Assembly: GCA_021781285.1 (NCBI GenBank)
Contig: JAJXXD010000005.1
Span: 1 to 14,805, forward strand
Source: a bacterium
GTDB taxonomy: Bacteria > SZUA-79 > Acidulodesulfobacterales > Acidulodesulfobacteraceae
Direction of reading: 5' to 3'
Length of the DNA: 14,805 nt
In this document: in pieces, positions 1-7,605 of the stretch
How the letters are laid out: each line of letters begins with the position of its first letter
Numbering within the stretch: position 1 is the first letter of the stretch
Notes under the pieces: model-generated
Told to the model about the DNA's origin: nothing
The model's input: the letters and a program-made list of their open reading frames with translations, nothing else
The model's database searches: none
Made by a program: the position numbers and the translations under genes

Positions 1-1
1 A

Positions 2-877
2 TACGTCAAGCTTCTCGGTGAAGACCCTTCGGAGGAATTGCCGCCGGAGGACATGAAGCGTTCATACAGCAACCTCCCCCCGTATAAAAAATTTTTAATT
101 ATTTTTTTCGGCCCTTTTTTTAATTTCATTTTAGCCGCCGTAATATTTACCATTATTTTTATGGCTGGAAGACCGGTTCTAAAGCCTGTTATAGGCGGAG
201 TTATGAAAGGCAGACCCGCGGTAAAAGCGGGACTTAAAAAAGGCGATATCATTACCAGCGTTAACGGAATAAAGGTTAATTCATGGGCGGGTTTGTCAAA
301 ATATATCGAAAAATTCGGCAACGGTACGATAACTTTAGGAGTCAAAGAAAATAACATATTTAAAAAAGTGAAGTTAAAACCGGAATTAACCTCAGGCTTA
401 AATATTTACCGTCAGAAGATAAAAAGATATATAATCGGAATAACGCCTTCCAATAAAGCTGTTTTTTACAAATATACCGGTTTATTGAATTCTTTTTACT
501 CCGCAGTAAAAGAAATATGGTTTGTCATATACATTACCGTCGTAGGTCTTTTTTATCTGATAGCGGGAAAACTTCCGGCGAGCGATCTCGGCGGACCTAT
601 AATGATAGCCCAGCTTTCCGGAAGAGCGGCAAGCCTCGGGGTTTCCGGTTTTTTTTATTTCATAGCATTTATAAGCGTTAATATAGGACTTGTAAATCTA
701 TTCCCTATACCCGCCTTAGACGGAGGCCATTTACTATTTTCCATAATAGAAATGATTAAGAGAGGACCCTTAAGTACCAAATTTCAGGAAACGGCGGCAA
801 AAGTCGGATTCGCGCTTTTAATAGTGCTCCTATTATTTGTTTCTTATAACGACATAATAAGAGCTATAAAAACATAA
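2..877 (+). CDS. rseP: RseP-type site-2 intramembrane zinc metalloprotease, 5' end missing
   Basis: C-terminal part (about 291 residues) of a membrane-embedded zinc protease. In this family the enzyme cuts membrane-anchored proteins such as anti-sigma factors or signal-peptide remnants. The reading frame is open from the first full codon at position 2, so the true start and the HExxH zinc motif lie upstream of the window; the TTG at 38 is only an internal Leu codon. Visible are the conserved stretch leading into a membrane helix (GPFFNFILA), one PDZ domain (GRPAVKAGLKKGDIITSVNG and following), and the second active-site motif NLFPIPALDGG near the C-terminus, whose Asp is the third zinc ligand in the family. 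A last hydrophobic helix follows. Only one PDZ domain is visible, unlike E. coli RseP with two, so it is closer to the shorter bacterial S2P forms. The stop is one base before the tsaB start, which suggests an operon. Confidence 0.93.
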   Translation, partial: YVKLLGEDPSEELPPEDMKRSYSNLPPYKKFLIIFFGPFFNFILAAVIFTIIFMAGRPVLKPVIGGVMKGRPAVKAGLKKGDIITSVNGIKVNSWAGLSKYIEKFGNGTITLGVKENNIFKKVKLKPELTSGLNIYRQKIKRYIIGITPSNKAVFYKYTGLLNSFYSAVKEIWFVIYITVVGLFYLIAGKLPASDLGGPIMIAQLSGRAASLGVSGFFYFIAFISVNIGLVNLFPIPALDGGHLLFSIIEMIKRGPLSTKFQETAAKVGFALLIVLLLFVSYNDIIRAIKT

Positions 878-878
878 G

Positions 879-1571
879 ATGCTTTTGTTGTCGTTAGACA
901 GTTCAAACGGATATTCTAATGTATTAATAGCGGATGAAAATTTCAATAAGGTTTCCGAATCTGTCTCGGACTTTCATGAAAAACATTCTATTCTGATATT
1001 TAAACAGTTAGACGAAATAATGCGGAAAGCCGGTATAAAATTAAGCGATTTAACCGGAATAGCAGTTATTTTAGGTCCGGGTTCTTATACCGGCATAAGG
1101 GTTTCTCTGACGATCGCAAAAACATTATCGTATGTTTTGGGAATAAATATTACGGGAGTGGAAAGTTTATTGGTCTGCGCATATTCGCTGGCTAAAAACA
1201 GCGTTGGTTCTGAAAATATCGTTGCCGTAAAAGATGCGGCGAAAGGTCATTATTATGTATCTGAATATTTTGCGGATAAAGCAAATTTTACGCGGCGGTT
1301 TAAAATAAACCTTTTGAATATAGCCGAACTTAAGTCGTTTGTCGAAAATATGGAAAATAAACCTTCTCTTGTTTACGGCTTTAATAAAGAAGACGATTAC
1401 GGGAAATTTAAAAGTGAATTTGAAAGTATTAACGTTAAAACCGTACCTTTCGATTTAAAGCAAAGCGCTTATTTTGCGTCTGCATATGCGTTGGAAAGCA
1501 ATTTTATAAGCGATTCAAAATATGCGGAAGAGTTATCTCCTTATTATGTTTACGGCAACGGACCTTTTTAA
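879..1571 (+). CDS. tsaB: tRNA threonylcarbamoyladenosine biosynthesis protein TsaB
   Basis: TsaB (YeaZ) is the inactive-paralogue partner of TsaD in the cytoplasmic complex that places t6A at position 37 of ANN-decoding tRNAs. The 230-residue length is usual for the family. Visible are the N-terminal ASKHA-fold opening LLLSLDSSNG, the helix with HSILIF around residues 36-41, and the hallmark GPGSYTGIR at 66-74 followed by a conserved helix. The segment DAAKGHYYV matches the family's DAR-x-x-EVY region, with Ala in place of the usual Arg. The start ATG follows the rseP stop by one base and has no clear Shine-Dalgarno sequence nearby, so translational coupling to rseP is likely. The C-terminal half is more diverged than the N-terminal half, which is normal for TsaB. 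TsaD, TsaE and TsaC are not in the window. Confidence 0.93.
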   Translation: MLLLSLDSSNGYSNVLIADENFNKVSESVSDFHEKHSILIFKQLDEIMRKAGIKLSDLTGIAVILGPGSYTGIRVSLTIAKTLSYVLGINITGVESLLVCAYSLAKNSVGSENIVAVKDAAKGHYYVSEYFADKANFTRRFKINLLNIAELKSFVENMENKPSLVYGFNKEDDYGKFKSEFESINVKTVPFDLKQSAYFASAYALESNFISDSKYAEELSPYYVYGNGPF

Positions 1572-1635
1572 AAATTATTAATTTTATAAATATAGATAGA
1601 AAATTTTGTTTTATTTTATTATAGGAGGATTATTT
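1572..1635 (+). promoter_or_regulatory. AT-rich spacer with a short dyad; possible promoter for the ydcH-ilv block
   Basis: This is one of the longer gaps and almost pure A+T. It begins with a perfect 7-base inverted repeat with a one-base centre (1571-1585, AAAATTA-T-TAATTTT), followed by several TATA-like words (such as TATAAA at 1585-1590). No well-matched -35 TTGACA element is visible. It could hold the promoter of the downstream biosynthetic block or a weak operator, but AT-rich DNA gives such words by chance. No leader peptide or T-box-like structure was seen before ilvD. Confidence 0.2.
1622..1628 (+). promoter_or_regulatory. Strong ribosome binding site that sets the start of the small YdcH-like gene
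   Basis: TAGGAGG lies 7 bases before the ATG at 1636. It favours that ATG over the in-frame TTG at 1606, whose extra ten residues (MFYFIIGGLF) would be translated from the ribosome binding site itself. Confidence 0.8.
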
Positions 1636-1869
1636 ATGCAATTTTTAGATGAAGCCGAGAAAAAAATGGCGGAATCTCTTGCCGCCGGCGACGAACATTT
1701 TAAAAAGATATACGACGAACATATGGAAATAGAAAAAATGTTAAATAAATTCAGTACTAAGCCCTTTTTAACCCCCGATGAGCAGAAAGCCATAAAAGAA
1801 CTTAAGCTAAAAAAGCTTAACGGCAACGATATAATGAAAAAAATTATTAAAGAAAAAATAACGGGGTAA
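1636..1869 (+). CDS. Small YdcH/DUF465-like helical protein
   Basis: A 77-residue, charged, probably cytoplasmic protein predicted to be almost all helix. Its layout resembles the YdcH/DUF465 family of small coiled-coil proteins: an N-terminal helix, FKKIYDEHMEIEKMLNK near residues 20-36, a short linker with a Pro (LTPDEQ), then a second helix rich in Leu/Lys (IKELKLKKLNGNDIMKKI) where the family has a KKxKLxLKDEI-like stretch. The match is by pattern only. The molecular function of the family is poorly known, so no role is proposed. It has its own strong ribosome binding site and ends 5 bases before ilvD, so it is most likely co-transcribed with the ilv genes; its tail carries the probable ilvD ribosome binding region (ACGGGG at 1861-1866). 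Confidence 0.72.
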   Translation: MQFLDEAEKKMAESLAAGDEHFKKIYDEHMEIEKMLNKFSTKPFLTPDEQKAIKELKLKKLNGNDIMKKIIKEKITG

Positions 1870-1874
1870 ATTTT

Positions 1875-3545
1875 ATGAAAAGCAACAATATCAAAGAAGG
1901 AATAGACAGAACTCCCCACAGGTCGCTCTTGTATGCAACGGGAATAGCCAAAAGCGAAATGAAGAAACCTTTCATAGGCATTGCTTCAAGCTTTACCGAT
2001 TTAATACCGGGGCATGTCGGGATAAGAGACCTTGAGAGAGCCGCCGAAAACGGTGTTTACAGCAATGGCGGACATCCTTTCGTTTTCGGAATTCCCGGAA
2101 TTTGCGACGGGGTCGCCATGGGACACCTTGGTATGCACTATTCGCTTCCTTCCAGAGAACTTATCGCCGATATGATAGAAACCGTAGCGGAGGCACACTG
2201 TCTCGACGGCCTTATTCTTTTAACCAATTGCGATAAAATCACTCCCGGTATGCTTATGGCTTCCCTGCGCCTTAATATCCCGTCGGTTGTCGTTACCGCA
2301 GGGCCTATGCTTTCAGGGCATTATCACGGGAACAGGCTTTCTTTTGTTCGGGATACGTTTGAAGCCGTGGCAAAATTCAGAATAAACGAGATAACCGAAA
2401 AAGAGCTTAACGACTTGGAAATGTGCGCATGTCCCGGGCAGGGGTCGTGTCAGGGGCTTTATACCGCAAATACTATGGCATGTTTGACTGAAGTTCTGGG
2501 CATGTCTTTGCCGGGGGCTGGTACTGCCCTTGCCGGTTCGGCTATAAAGAAAAGGATGGCTTTTGAAAGCGGCGCAAGGGTCGTTGACCTTGTAAGGGGC
2601 GGCATATGTCCCAGAGATATCGTAACGCCGGATTCTTTTAAAAATGCTATAGCGGTGGATATGGCTCTCGGAGGTTCGTCCAATTCGGTTTTACACCTGA
2701 TCGCCATCGCAAATGAAGCCGGAATAAAATTGGATTTAAAACTATTCGACGAGATTTCGAAGAATACGCCTCAGATTACCAGTTTAAGGCCTGCGGGAGA
2801 ATATTTTCTGGAAGACCTTGATTTTGCAGGCGGGATACCTTCCCTGCTCTACGAGTTAAAAACAGTTATAAATCTTAACTCCGTTACCGTTTCCGGAAAA
2901 TCTATAAGCGAAATAATATCCGGCGTTAATTACGTTAATAATGAAGTTATAAGAAAGATAGACAATCCTTACCGTAAAGAAGGCGGCATAGCCGTTCTTT
3001 TCGGTAATTTAGCCCCAAACGGCGCCATAATAAAATCCAGCGGAGTCAGTCCGTCGATGATGAAGTTCATCGGAAATGCGGTGGTTTTTGACAGCGAAGA
3101 ATCGGCAATGGAAAATATTTCCAAAGGCGTCATTAAAGAGGGGGACGTCGTAGTCATAAGATATGAGGGTCCCAAAGGAGGGCCGGGAATGAGAGAAATG
3201 CTTGCGCCTACCTCGCAGATAGTCGGGATGGGTCTGGGTGAAAAAGTCGCCCTTATTACGGACGGACGGTTTTCCGGAGGAACAAGAGGTCCGTGTATCG
3301 GACACATATCGCCCGAAGCGCAGGAAGGAGGACCTATCGCCCTTTTAAACAACGGCGATAAGATAGAAATAGACGTTGCCGGCAGGAAACTAAACATGCT
3401 TGTTCCCGACGAGGAACTAAACAAAAGAAAGCTGAAAATTTCTAAAAAACCCAAAAAAATCGATTACGGTTATTTGTCAAGATATGCCGACATGGTTTCA
3501 TCCGCCGATGAGGGAGCTATAATCAATAGAAATATAAGGAAATGA
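1875..3545 (+). CDS. ilvD: Dihydroxy-acid dehydratase
   Basis: Iron-sulfur dehydratase that converts 2,3-dihydroxy-isovalerate (or -methylvalerate) to the 2-keto acid in valine, leucine and isoleucine synthesis; cytoplasmic. At 556 residues it has the usual length of the shorter IlvD group. Visible are the PGHVGIRDL segment at 45-53, the cluster cysteines in LTNCDKITPGM (Cys119) and CPGQGSCQGLYTANTM (Cys192), and the C-terminal active-site stretch GRFSGGTRGPCIGHISPEA near 464-482 with the catalytic-type Ser467. Gly46 in PGHV follows the E. coli/Bacillus pattern rather than the PCN form with a third cysteine, so only two of the cysteine positions known from the family's cluster sites are present. 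Three bases separate its stop from ilvB. The gene looks intact. Confidence 0.97.
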   Translation: MKSNNIKEGIDRTPHRSLLYATGIAKSEMKKPFIGIASSFTDLIPGHVGIRDLERAAENGVYSNGGHPFVFGIPGICDGVAMGHLGMHYSLPSRELIADMIETVAEAHCLDGLILLTNCDKITPGMLMASLRLNIPSVVVTAGPMLSGHYHGNRLSFVRDTFEAVAKFRINEITEKELNDLEMCACPGQGSCQGLYTANTMACLTEVLGMSLPGAGTALAGSAIKKRMAFESGARVVDLVRGGICPRDIVTPDSFKNAIAVDMALGGSSNSVLHLIAIANEAGIKLDLKLFDEISKNTPQITSLRPAGEYFLEDLDFAGGIPSLLYELKTVINLNSVTVSGKSISEIISGVNYVNNEVIRKIDNPYRKEGGIAVLFGNLAPNGAIIKSSGVSPSMMKFIGNAVVFDSEESAMENISKGVIKEGDVVVIRYEGPKGGPGMREMLAPTSQIVGMGLGEKVALITDGRFSGGTRGPCIGHISPEAQEGGPIALLNNGDKIEIDVAGRKLNMLVPDEELNKRKLKISKKPKKIDYGYLSRYADMVSSADEGAIINRNIRK

Positions 3546-3548
3546 AAT

Positions 3549-5267
3549 ATGAATAATAATTCGAAAAAAAATTTAATGACCGGCTCAAAAATAATTTTAG
3601 AAAGCCTCATAAGAGAAGGCGTAGATACTATATTTGGATATCCGGGCGGAGCGGTTTTAAATATTTACGACGAACTTTTTAATTATAAAGATAAAATAAA
3701 ACATATTCTTGTCAGGCATGAACAGGGAGCTGCGCACGCCGCGGACGGCTATGCGAGAGCGTCCGGAAAGGTGGGCGTTGTCCTCGTAACATCCGGCCCC
3801 GGGGCTACCAATACTATAACAGGCATTGCCACGGCAAATATGGATTCGATACCTATGGTTATATTAACCGGACAGGTTTCGACTAATTTAATCGGCAACG
3901 ATGCGTTTCAGGAAGCCGATACGGTCGGCATAACCAGACCGTGCACGAAACATAATTATCTGGTAAAAGACATAAAAGACCTTGCGAAGACTATTAAAGA
4001 AGCGTTTTATATCGCTTCCACCGGCAGACCCGGACCGGTATTGATAGACATACCAAAAGATATTACTTCAAGCGTATGCGAGTTCGACTATCCGGAGACC
4101 GTTGAATTAAGAGGTTACAGCCCGACGTATTTCGGGCATCATGTTCAGATTTCAAAACTTGCGGCAGAAATTTTAAAAGCAAAAAAACCTTTGCTTTATG
4201 TAGGCGGAGGGGTTATCAATTCAAACGCGGCCAACGAACTTAAAGAGTTGGCGGAACTGCTCGATTTACCGGTTACATCTACGCTTATGGGACTCGGCGG
4301 TTTTCCTTCCAGCCATCCGCTTTTTTTCGGCATGCTCGGAATGCACGGTACTTATGCCGCAAATATGGCAACATCTAATGCCGATTTTATCGTAGCTATC
4401 GGAGCAAGATTTGACGACAGGGTTACCGGAAAGGTTGAAGAATTCGGCAAAAATGCAAAATTTGCCCATATAGATATCGACCCGTCTTCGATAGGCAAGA
4501 ACGTAAAGATAGAAATACCGGTGGTAGGCGACGTTAAATCCGTTCTAAGCAGCCTTCTTGAAATTTTAAACAATAAAACGGAAGAAATTTCATCTGCGAA
4601 ATATGAAAGGCTGGACTGGCTTGAAGAAATAAACGCATGGAAGTACGAACACCCTCTTTTATACCGGATGAACGATATAATAAAACCTCAATACGTAATA
4701 GAAAAAATTTATGAACTTACCGAAGGAGATGCAATAATAGCCACCGAAGTGGGACAAAGCCAGATGTGGACGGCCCAGTTTTATAAATTTAAAAATCCTA
4801 GAACTTTGTTGACCTCAGGCGGACTCGGCACCATGGGTTATGGATTTCCTGCGGCAATCGGCGCACAGATTGCATGTCCCGATAAAACCGTTTTCGATAT
4901 TGCCGGAGACGGAAGCATTCAGATGAATATTCAAGAGCTGGCAACCGCCGTGCAGTATAATTTGCCGGTTAAAATAGCGATAATTAACAATAATTTTCTC
5001 GGCATGATAAGGCAGTGGCAGGAATTATTCTATCATAAAAGATATTCGTTTTCGGAAATGAACGTTAATCCTGATTTCGTTAAACTTGCCGAAGCTTACG
5101 GCGCGGTCGGCTTAAGGGCAAAAACTCCCGAAGAAGTGGTTCCCGTAATAGAAAAAGCGCTGTCGATAAAAAGACCGGTCATGATGGATTTCGTCGTAGA
5201 TAAAGAAGAAGGGGTTTATCCTATGGTTCCCACGGGAGCTCCTATTACCGGAATGTTATTGGTATAA
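3549..5267 (+). CDS. ilvB: Acetolactate synthase, large catalytic subunit
   Basis: Thiamine diphosphate enzyme that joins two pyruvates to 2-acetolactate, or pyruvate and 2-ketobutyrate to 2-aceto-2-hydroxybutyrate; the first common step of branched-chain synthesis. The 572 residues show all three domains: the Pyr domain with catalytic Glu58 in VRHEQGAAHAADGYAR, the central FAD-binding type domain (about 195-340, with GARFDDRVTGK), and the PP domain with the GDGSIQMN...NN thiamine-diphosphate/Mg motif at 453-482. The C-terminus ends with the family signature VYPMVPTGAPI. These features separate it from pyruvate oxidase and from catabolic AlsS-type enzymes, as does the adjacent regulatory subunit gene. 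A purine-rich ribosome binding site (AAGGAAA) overlaps the ilvD end, so the two are tightly linked. Confidence 0.97.
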   Translation: MNNNSKKNLMTGSKIILESLIREGVDTIFGYPGGAVLNIYDELFNYKDKIKHILVRHEQGAAHAADGYARASGKVGVVLVTSGPGATNTITGIATANMDSIPMVILTGQVSTNLIGNDAFQEADTVGITRPCTKHNYLVKDIKDLAKTIKEAFYIASTGRPGPVLIDIPKDITSSVCEFDYPETVELRGYSPTYFGHHVQISKLAAEILKAKKPLLYVGGGVINSNAANELKELAELLDLPVTSTLMGLGGFPSSHPLFFGMLGMHGTYAANMATSNADFIVAIGARFDDRVTGKVEEFGKNAKFAHIDIDPSSIGKNVKIEIPVVGDVKSVLSSLLEILNNKTEEISSAKYERLDWLEEINAWKYEHPLLYRMNDIIKPQYVIEKIYELTEGDAIIATEVGQSQMWTAQFYKFKNPRTLLTSGGLGTMGYGFPAAIGAQIACPDKTVFDIAGDGSIQMNIQELATAVQYNLPVKIAIINNNFLGMIRQWQELFYHKRYSFSEMNVNPDFVKLAEAYGAVGLRAKTPEEVVPVIEKALSIKRPVMMDFVVDKEEGVYPMVPTGAPITGMLLV

Positions 5268-5309
5268 GGAAGTTATTTTATAATAAATTAACGAGAGATT
5301 AAAATTATT

Positions 5310-5801
5310 ATGGAAAAAACCCATATTCTTTCCATTCATGTCGAAAATGAATCCGGCGTGCTCACCAGAGTCGCAGGGCTTTTTTCGGCAAGAGGATTCA
5401 ATATAGACAGTATCTGCGTTGCAAAAACGCTCGAGAAAAACGAATCTAAGATGATAATTGCCACGTCGGGAGATACCCAGATTTTAGAGCAGATTACAAA
5501 ACAGCTCAACAGGCTTGTCAATGTGATAAAAGTGCAGGAGTTAACGGACGAAGATTCCGTGGTGAGGCAGACGGTTTTAATTAAGGTAAATGCCGATGAA
5601 ACCACAAAAAGCGATATATTCAGAATAAAAGATATATTCGGAGGCCGCATTATAGATGTTTCAAGGAATTCTTATACGCTGGAGGCGACCGGTTCCGAAA
5701 GAAAAATAGAATCGCTTATCGATATTTTAAGGCCGTTAGGCATAAAAGATATCGTTAAGACCGGCATAATAGCTTTGCAGAGGACGAGAAAATCAAGCTG
5801 A
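5310..5801 (+). CDS. ilvN: Acetolactate synthase, small regulatory subunit
   Basis: ACT-domain partner of IlvB that raises its activity and usually confers feedback inhibition by valine. The 163 residues fit the long small-subunit type (IlvH-like): an N-terminal ACT domain about 4-77 and a C-terminal conserved domain about 85-158. The residues aligned with those that bind valine in E. coli IlvH are kept: Asn13 and Gly16 in VENESGVLTRV, and Asn31 in RGFNID. Valine sensitivity is therefore likely, although this is inference from homology. The start ATG has only a weak ribosome binding site (GAGAG about 14 bases upstream). The gap from ilvB is 42 bases, A+T rich, with no terminator. Confidence 0.95.
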   Translation: MEKTHILSIHVENESGVLTRVAGLFSARGFNIDSICVAKTLEKNESKMIIATSGDTQILEQITKQLNRLVNVIKVQELTDEDSVVRQTVLIKVNADETTKSDIFRIKDIFGGRIIDVSRNSYTLEATGSERKIESLIDILRPLGIKDIVKTGIIALQRTRKSS

Positions 5802-5832
5802 TAAATAAAAATAAGTAAATAAATTATTCTGT

Positions 5833-5839
5833 AAGGGGG
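5833..5839 (+). promoter_or_regulatory. Strong G-rich ribosome binding site for ilvC
   Basis: AAGGGGG five bases before the ATG, after a 30-base A+T-rich stretch with several stop codons. This suggests efficient, independent initiation of ilvC. Confidence 0.7.
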
Positions 5840-5844
5840 TTTTA

Positions 5845-6861
5845 ATGAACATTTTTTACGAAAAAGATGCCGACTTAAGGCTGATTCAATCAAAAACCGT
5901 GGCGATCATAGGCTACGGATCGCAGGGGCATGCCCATGCTTTAAATTTAAAAGATTCCGGCGTTAAAGTCATAATAGGCTTAAGACCGGACGGCAATTCT
6001 TTTGCTAAAGCTAAAAATGCCGGCTTTGAAGTATATCCGGTTAAAGAAGCGACGGAAAAAGCCGACGTTATTATGATTTTGCTTCCCGACGAAATTCATG
6101 GAGATGTTTATAAACACGATATAGAGCCCGGTTTAAAAGCCGACAAATATCTGGTTTTTGCGCATGGTTTCAGCATACATTTCGGCCAGATAGTTCCTCC
6201 AAAAGAGGTAAACGTTTTTATAGTAGCGCCAAAAGGGCCGGGACATTTAGTAAGGCACGAGTTCGAGAAAGGAGGCGGAGTACCGGATTTAATCGCGGTA
6301 CATAACGATTATACGGGGAATACTAAAAATATGGCGTTATCATATGCCGCCGCTATAGGCGGAGGGAAAGCCGGTATTCTGGAGTCAACCTTCAGGGAAG
6401 AAACCGAAACGGACCTTTTCGGAGAGCAGGCGGTTCTGTGCGGGGGACTTGCGGCTCTTATGACGGCAGGCTTTGAAACGCTTGTCGAAGCGGGGTATCA
6501 GGAAGAGAGCGCATATTTCGAATGTATTCATGAAATGAAACTTATAGTCGATCTTATATACGAGGGCGGAATTTCAAATATGAGATATTCTATAAGCAAT
6601 ACCGCTCAATACGGCGACCTAACGAGGGGACCCAGAGTTATCGACGAAAAAGTTAAATGCGAAATGAAAAAAGTGCTGGAAGAGATAAGGACGGGAAAGT
6701 TTGCGACGGAATGGATGCTTGAGAATAAAGCCAGCAAGCCTTCGTTTAACGCTCTCACGAGAAACGGGGAAGAGCATCAGCTTGAAAGAGTCGGAAATAG
6801 ATTAAGGTCGTTAATGCCGTGGATAACTAAAAATAAAATAGTCGATAAATCAAAAAATTGA
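5845..6861 (+). CDS. ilvC: Ketol-acid reductoisomerase, class I short form
   Basis: Mg-dependent enzyme that isomerises and reduces acetolactate to dihydroxy-isovalerate using NAD(P)H. Its 338 residues match the short class I form. The N-terminal Rossmann domain carries GYGSQGHAHALNLKDSG (24-39). The C-terminal knotted domain carries His107 (AHGF), Lys130 (APKGPG), and the metal ligands Asp190 and Glu194 (ETDLFGEQ), Glu226 and Glu230 (FECIHE), with Ser251 for substrate. All catalytic residues are present. The cofactor loop reads GLRPDGNS (45-52): Arg47 and the second Ser (Ser52) are kept, but the first phosphate-binding Ser of the usual GSxS pattern is Gly50, with Asp49 before it. This could affect NADPH versus NADH preference. 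A strong ribosome binding site, AAGGGGG, lies 5 bases before the ATG. Confidence 0.97.
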   Translation: MNIFYEKDADLRLIQSKTVAIIGYGSQGHAHALNLKDSGVKVIIGLRPDGNSFAKAKNAGFEVYPVKEATEKADVIMILLPDEIHGDVYKHDIEPGLKADKYLVFAHGFSIHFGQIVPPKEVNVFIVAPKGPGHLVRHEFEKGGGVPDLIAVHNDYTGNTKNMALSYAAAIGGGKAGILESTFREETETDLFGEQAVLCGGLAALMTAGFETLVEAGYQEESAYFECIHEMKLIVDLIYEGGISNMRYSISNTAQYGDLTRGPRVIDEKVKCEMKKVLEEIRTGKFATEWMLENKASKPSFNALTRNGEEHQLERVGNRLRSLMPWITKNKIVDKSKN

Positions 6862-6911
6862 TAATGCCGCAATATCAAATAAAAATATAAAAATGCGTAA
6901 AAAATACGAAA

Positions 6912-7598
6912 ATGAAATATATCGCGAAAGAAGGAATTAAAATTATAACAGTAATATTATTGCTTTCCGCCTTTTTTTTATTTTTGTATTTTTACGCAAA
7001 ATATATATATCTAAAATATCTTTTTTTATCGTTGTTTTTTCTGTTTTTTCTGTTTTTTCTGTTCAGTATTTATTTTTTTAGAGATCCGGAACGCAAACCC
7101 GATTCCATTTTGGGCGGCGGCGAAATAGTTTCTCCCGCCGACGGCAAAGTCATATTCCTGCAGGAAGTTTTCGACGATAGATTCTTAAAAGAAAAAGCCG
7201 TTAAGGTAAGCATTTTTATGTCTCTGTTTAACGTTCATATAAACAGAATTCCTATCGGCGGGAGAGTGGAAAAGATAATTTACAACAAAGGGAAGTTTTT
7301 TTCCGCTAATTTAGACAAGGCATCGATAGAAAACGAGTTTAACGGAGTAATATTAAATATAGAAGATAATGCGGGCGAAAAAAATAAAAGAATAGCTTTT
7401 GTTCAGATAGCGGGGCTTATCGCGAGAAGAATAGTCTGCAATATCAAAGAAGGAGACAGAGTGCAATCGGGAAGCAGATTCGGTTTAATTAAATTCGGCT
7501 CCAGGTTGGACCTGTATCTGCCTTTAAGTTTTAAACAGAGCGTTAAAGTTGGGGACAGAGTGTTTTCGGGAAAAACGATTATAGGTAAAATATCTTGA
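6912..7598 (+). CDS. psd: Phosphatidylserine decarboxylase, short (about 225 aa) form
   Basis: Pyruvoyl-dependent enzyme that decarboxylates phosphatidylserine to phosphatidylethanolamine at the inner membrane. It opens with two hydrophobic segments (about residues 10-28 and 33-56) that should anchor it. The soluble part carries FFRDPER, SPADGKV (74-80), NVHINRIP (108-115) and the self-cleavage site KFGSRLDLYLP, where chain cleavage between Gly196 and Ser197 would yield the pyruvoyl group. By comparison with E. coli Psd, Asp77, His109 and Ser197 are the likely triad. The family's LGST site is FGSR here, as in other short-form enzymes found with an adjacent pssA. An archaetidylserine decarboxylase-like name is sometimes used for this form. 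A 9-bp tandem repeat lies in the second hydrophobic segment. No Shine-Dalgarno sequence precedes the ATG, and the gap from ilvC is 50 bases. Confidence 0.92.
   Translation: MKYIAKEGIKIITVILLLSAFFLFLYFYAKYIYLKYLFLSLFFLFFLFFLFSIYFFRDPERKPDSILGGGEIVSPADGKVIFLQEVFDDRFLKEKAVKVSIFMSLFNVHINRIPIGGRVEKIIYNKGKFFSANLDKASIENEFNGVILNIEDNAGEKNKRIAFVQIAGLIARRIVCNIKEGDRVQSGSRFGLIKFGSRLDLYLPLSFKQSVKVGDRVFSGKTIIGKIS
7033..7064 (+). repeat. 9-bp tandem repeat, about 3.5 copies, inside psd
   Basis: Three perfect copies of TGTTTTTTC (starting at 7033, 7042 and 7051) followed by TGTTC. The unit is three codons long and encodes a repeated Phe/Leu pattern in the second membrane segment. Gain or loss of a unit would keep the frame and change helix length by three residues, whereas slippage within a T6 run would shift the frame. 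Confidence 0.85.
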
Positions 7599-7605
7599 AA
7601 AAATT

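Noticed and set aside
87..122. Long T runs in rseP as programmed frameshift sites
   Set aside because: The frame is intact and encodes the conserved GPFFNF region; T runs are just Phe codons in an AT-rich genome.
1681..1692. Recurring GCCGCCGGCG-like words as possible uptake or recombination signals
   Set aside because: Few copies, all inside genes and explained by Ala/Gly codons; no regular spacing or orientation bias seen.
1611..1919. Minus-strand frame opposite the YdcH-like gene
   Set aside because: Its hydrophobic content follows from the Lys/Glu-rich plus-strand gene, which has the strong ribosome binding site and a plausible family match.
2007..2012. Apparent loss of an iron-sulfur cysteine in IlvD (PGHV instead of PCN)
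   Set aside because: The PGHV form is normal in E. coli- and Bacillus-type dehydratases; not a defect.
2969..3454. Long antisense open frame (161 codons, minus strand) inside ilvD
   Set aside because: It lies wholly within a strongly conserved gene on the other strand, has no recognisable domain or ribosome binding site, and mirrors the codon use of ilvD.
6864..6941. Two tiny frames (8 and 15 codons) between ilvC and psd as possible leader peptides
   Set aside because: No ribosome binding site, no run of Leu/Val/Ile codons and no terminator/antiterminator pair; likely chance in A-rich DNA.
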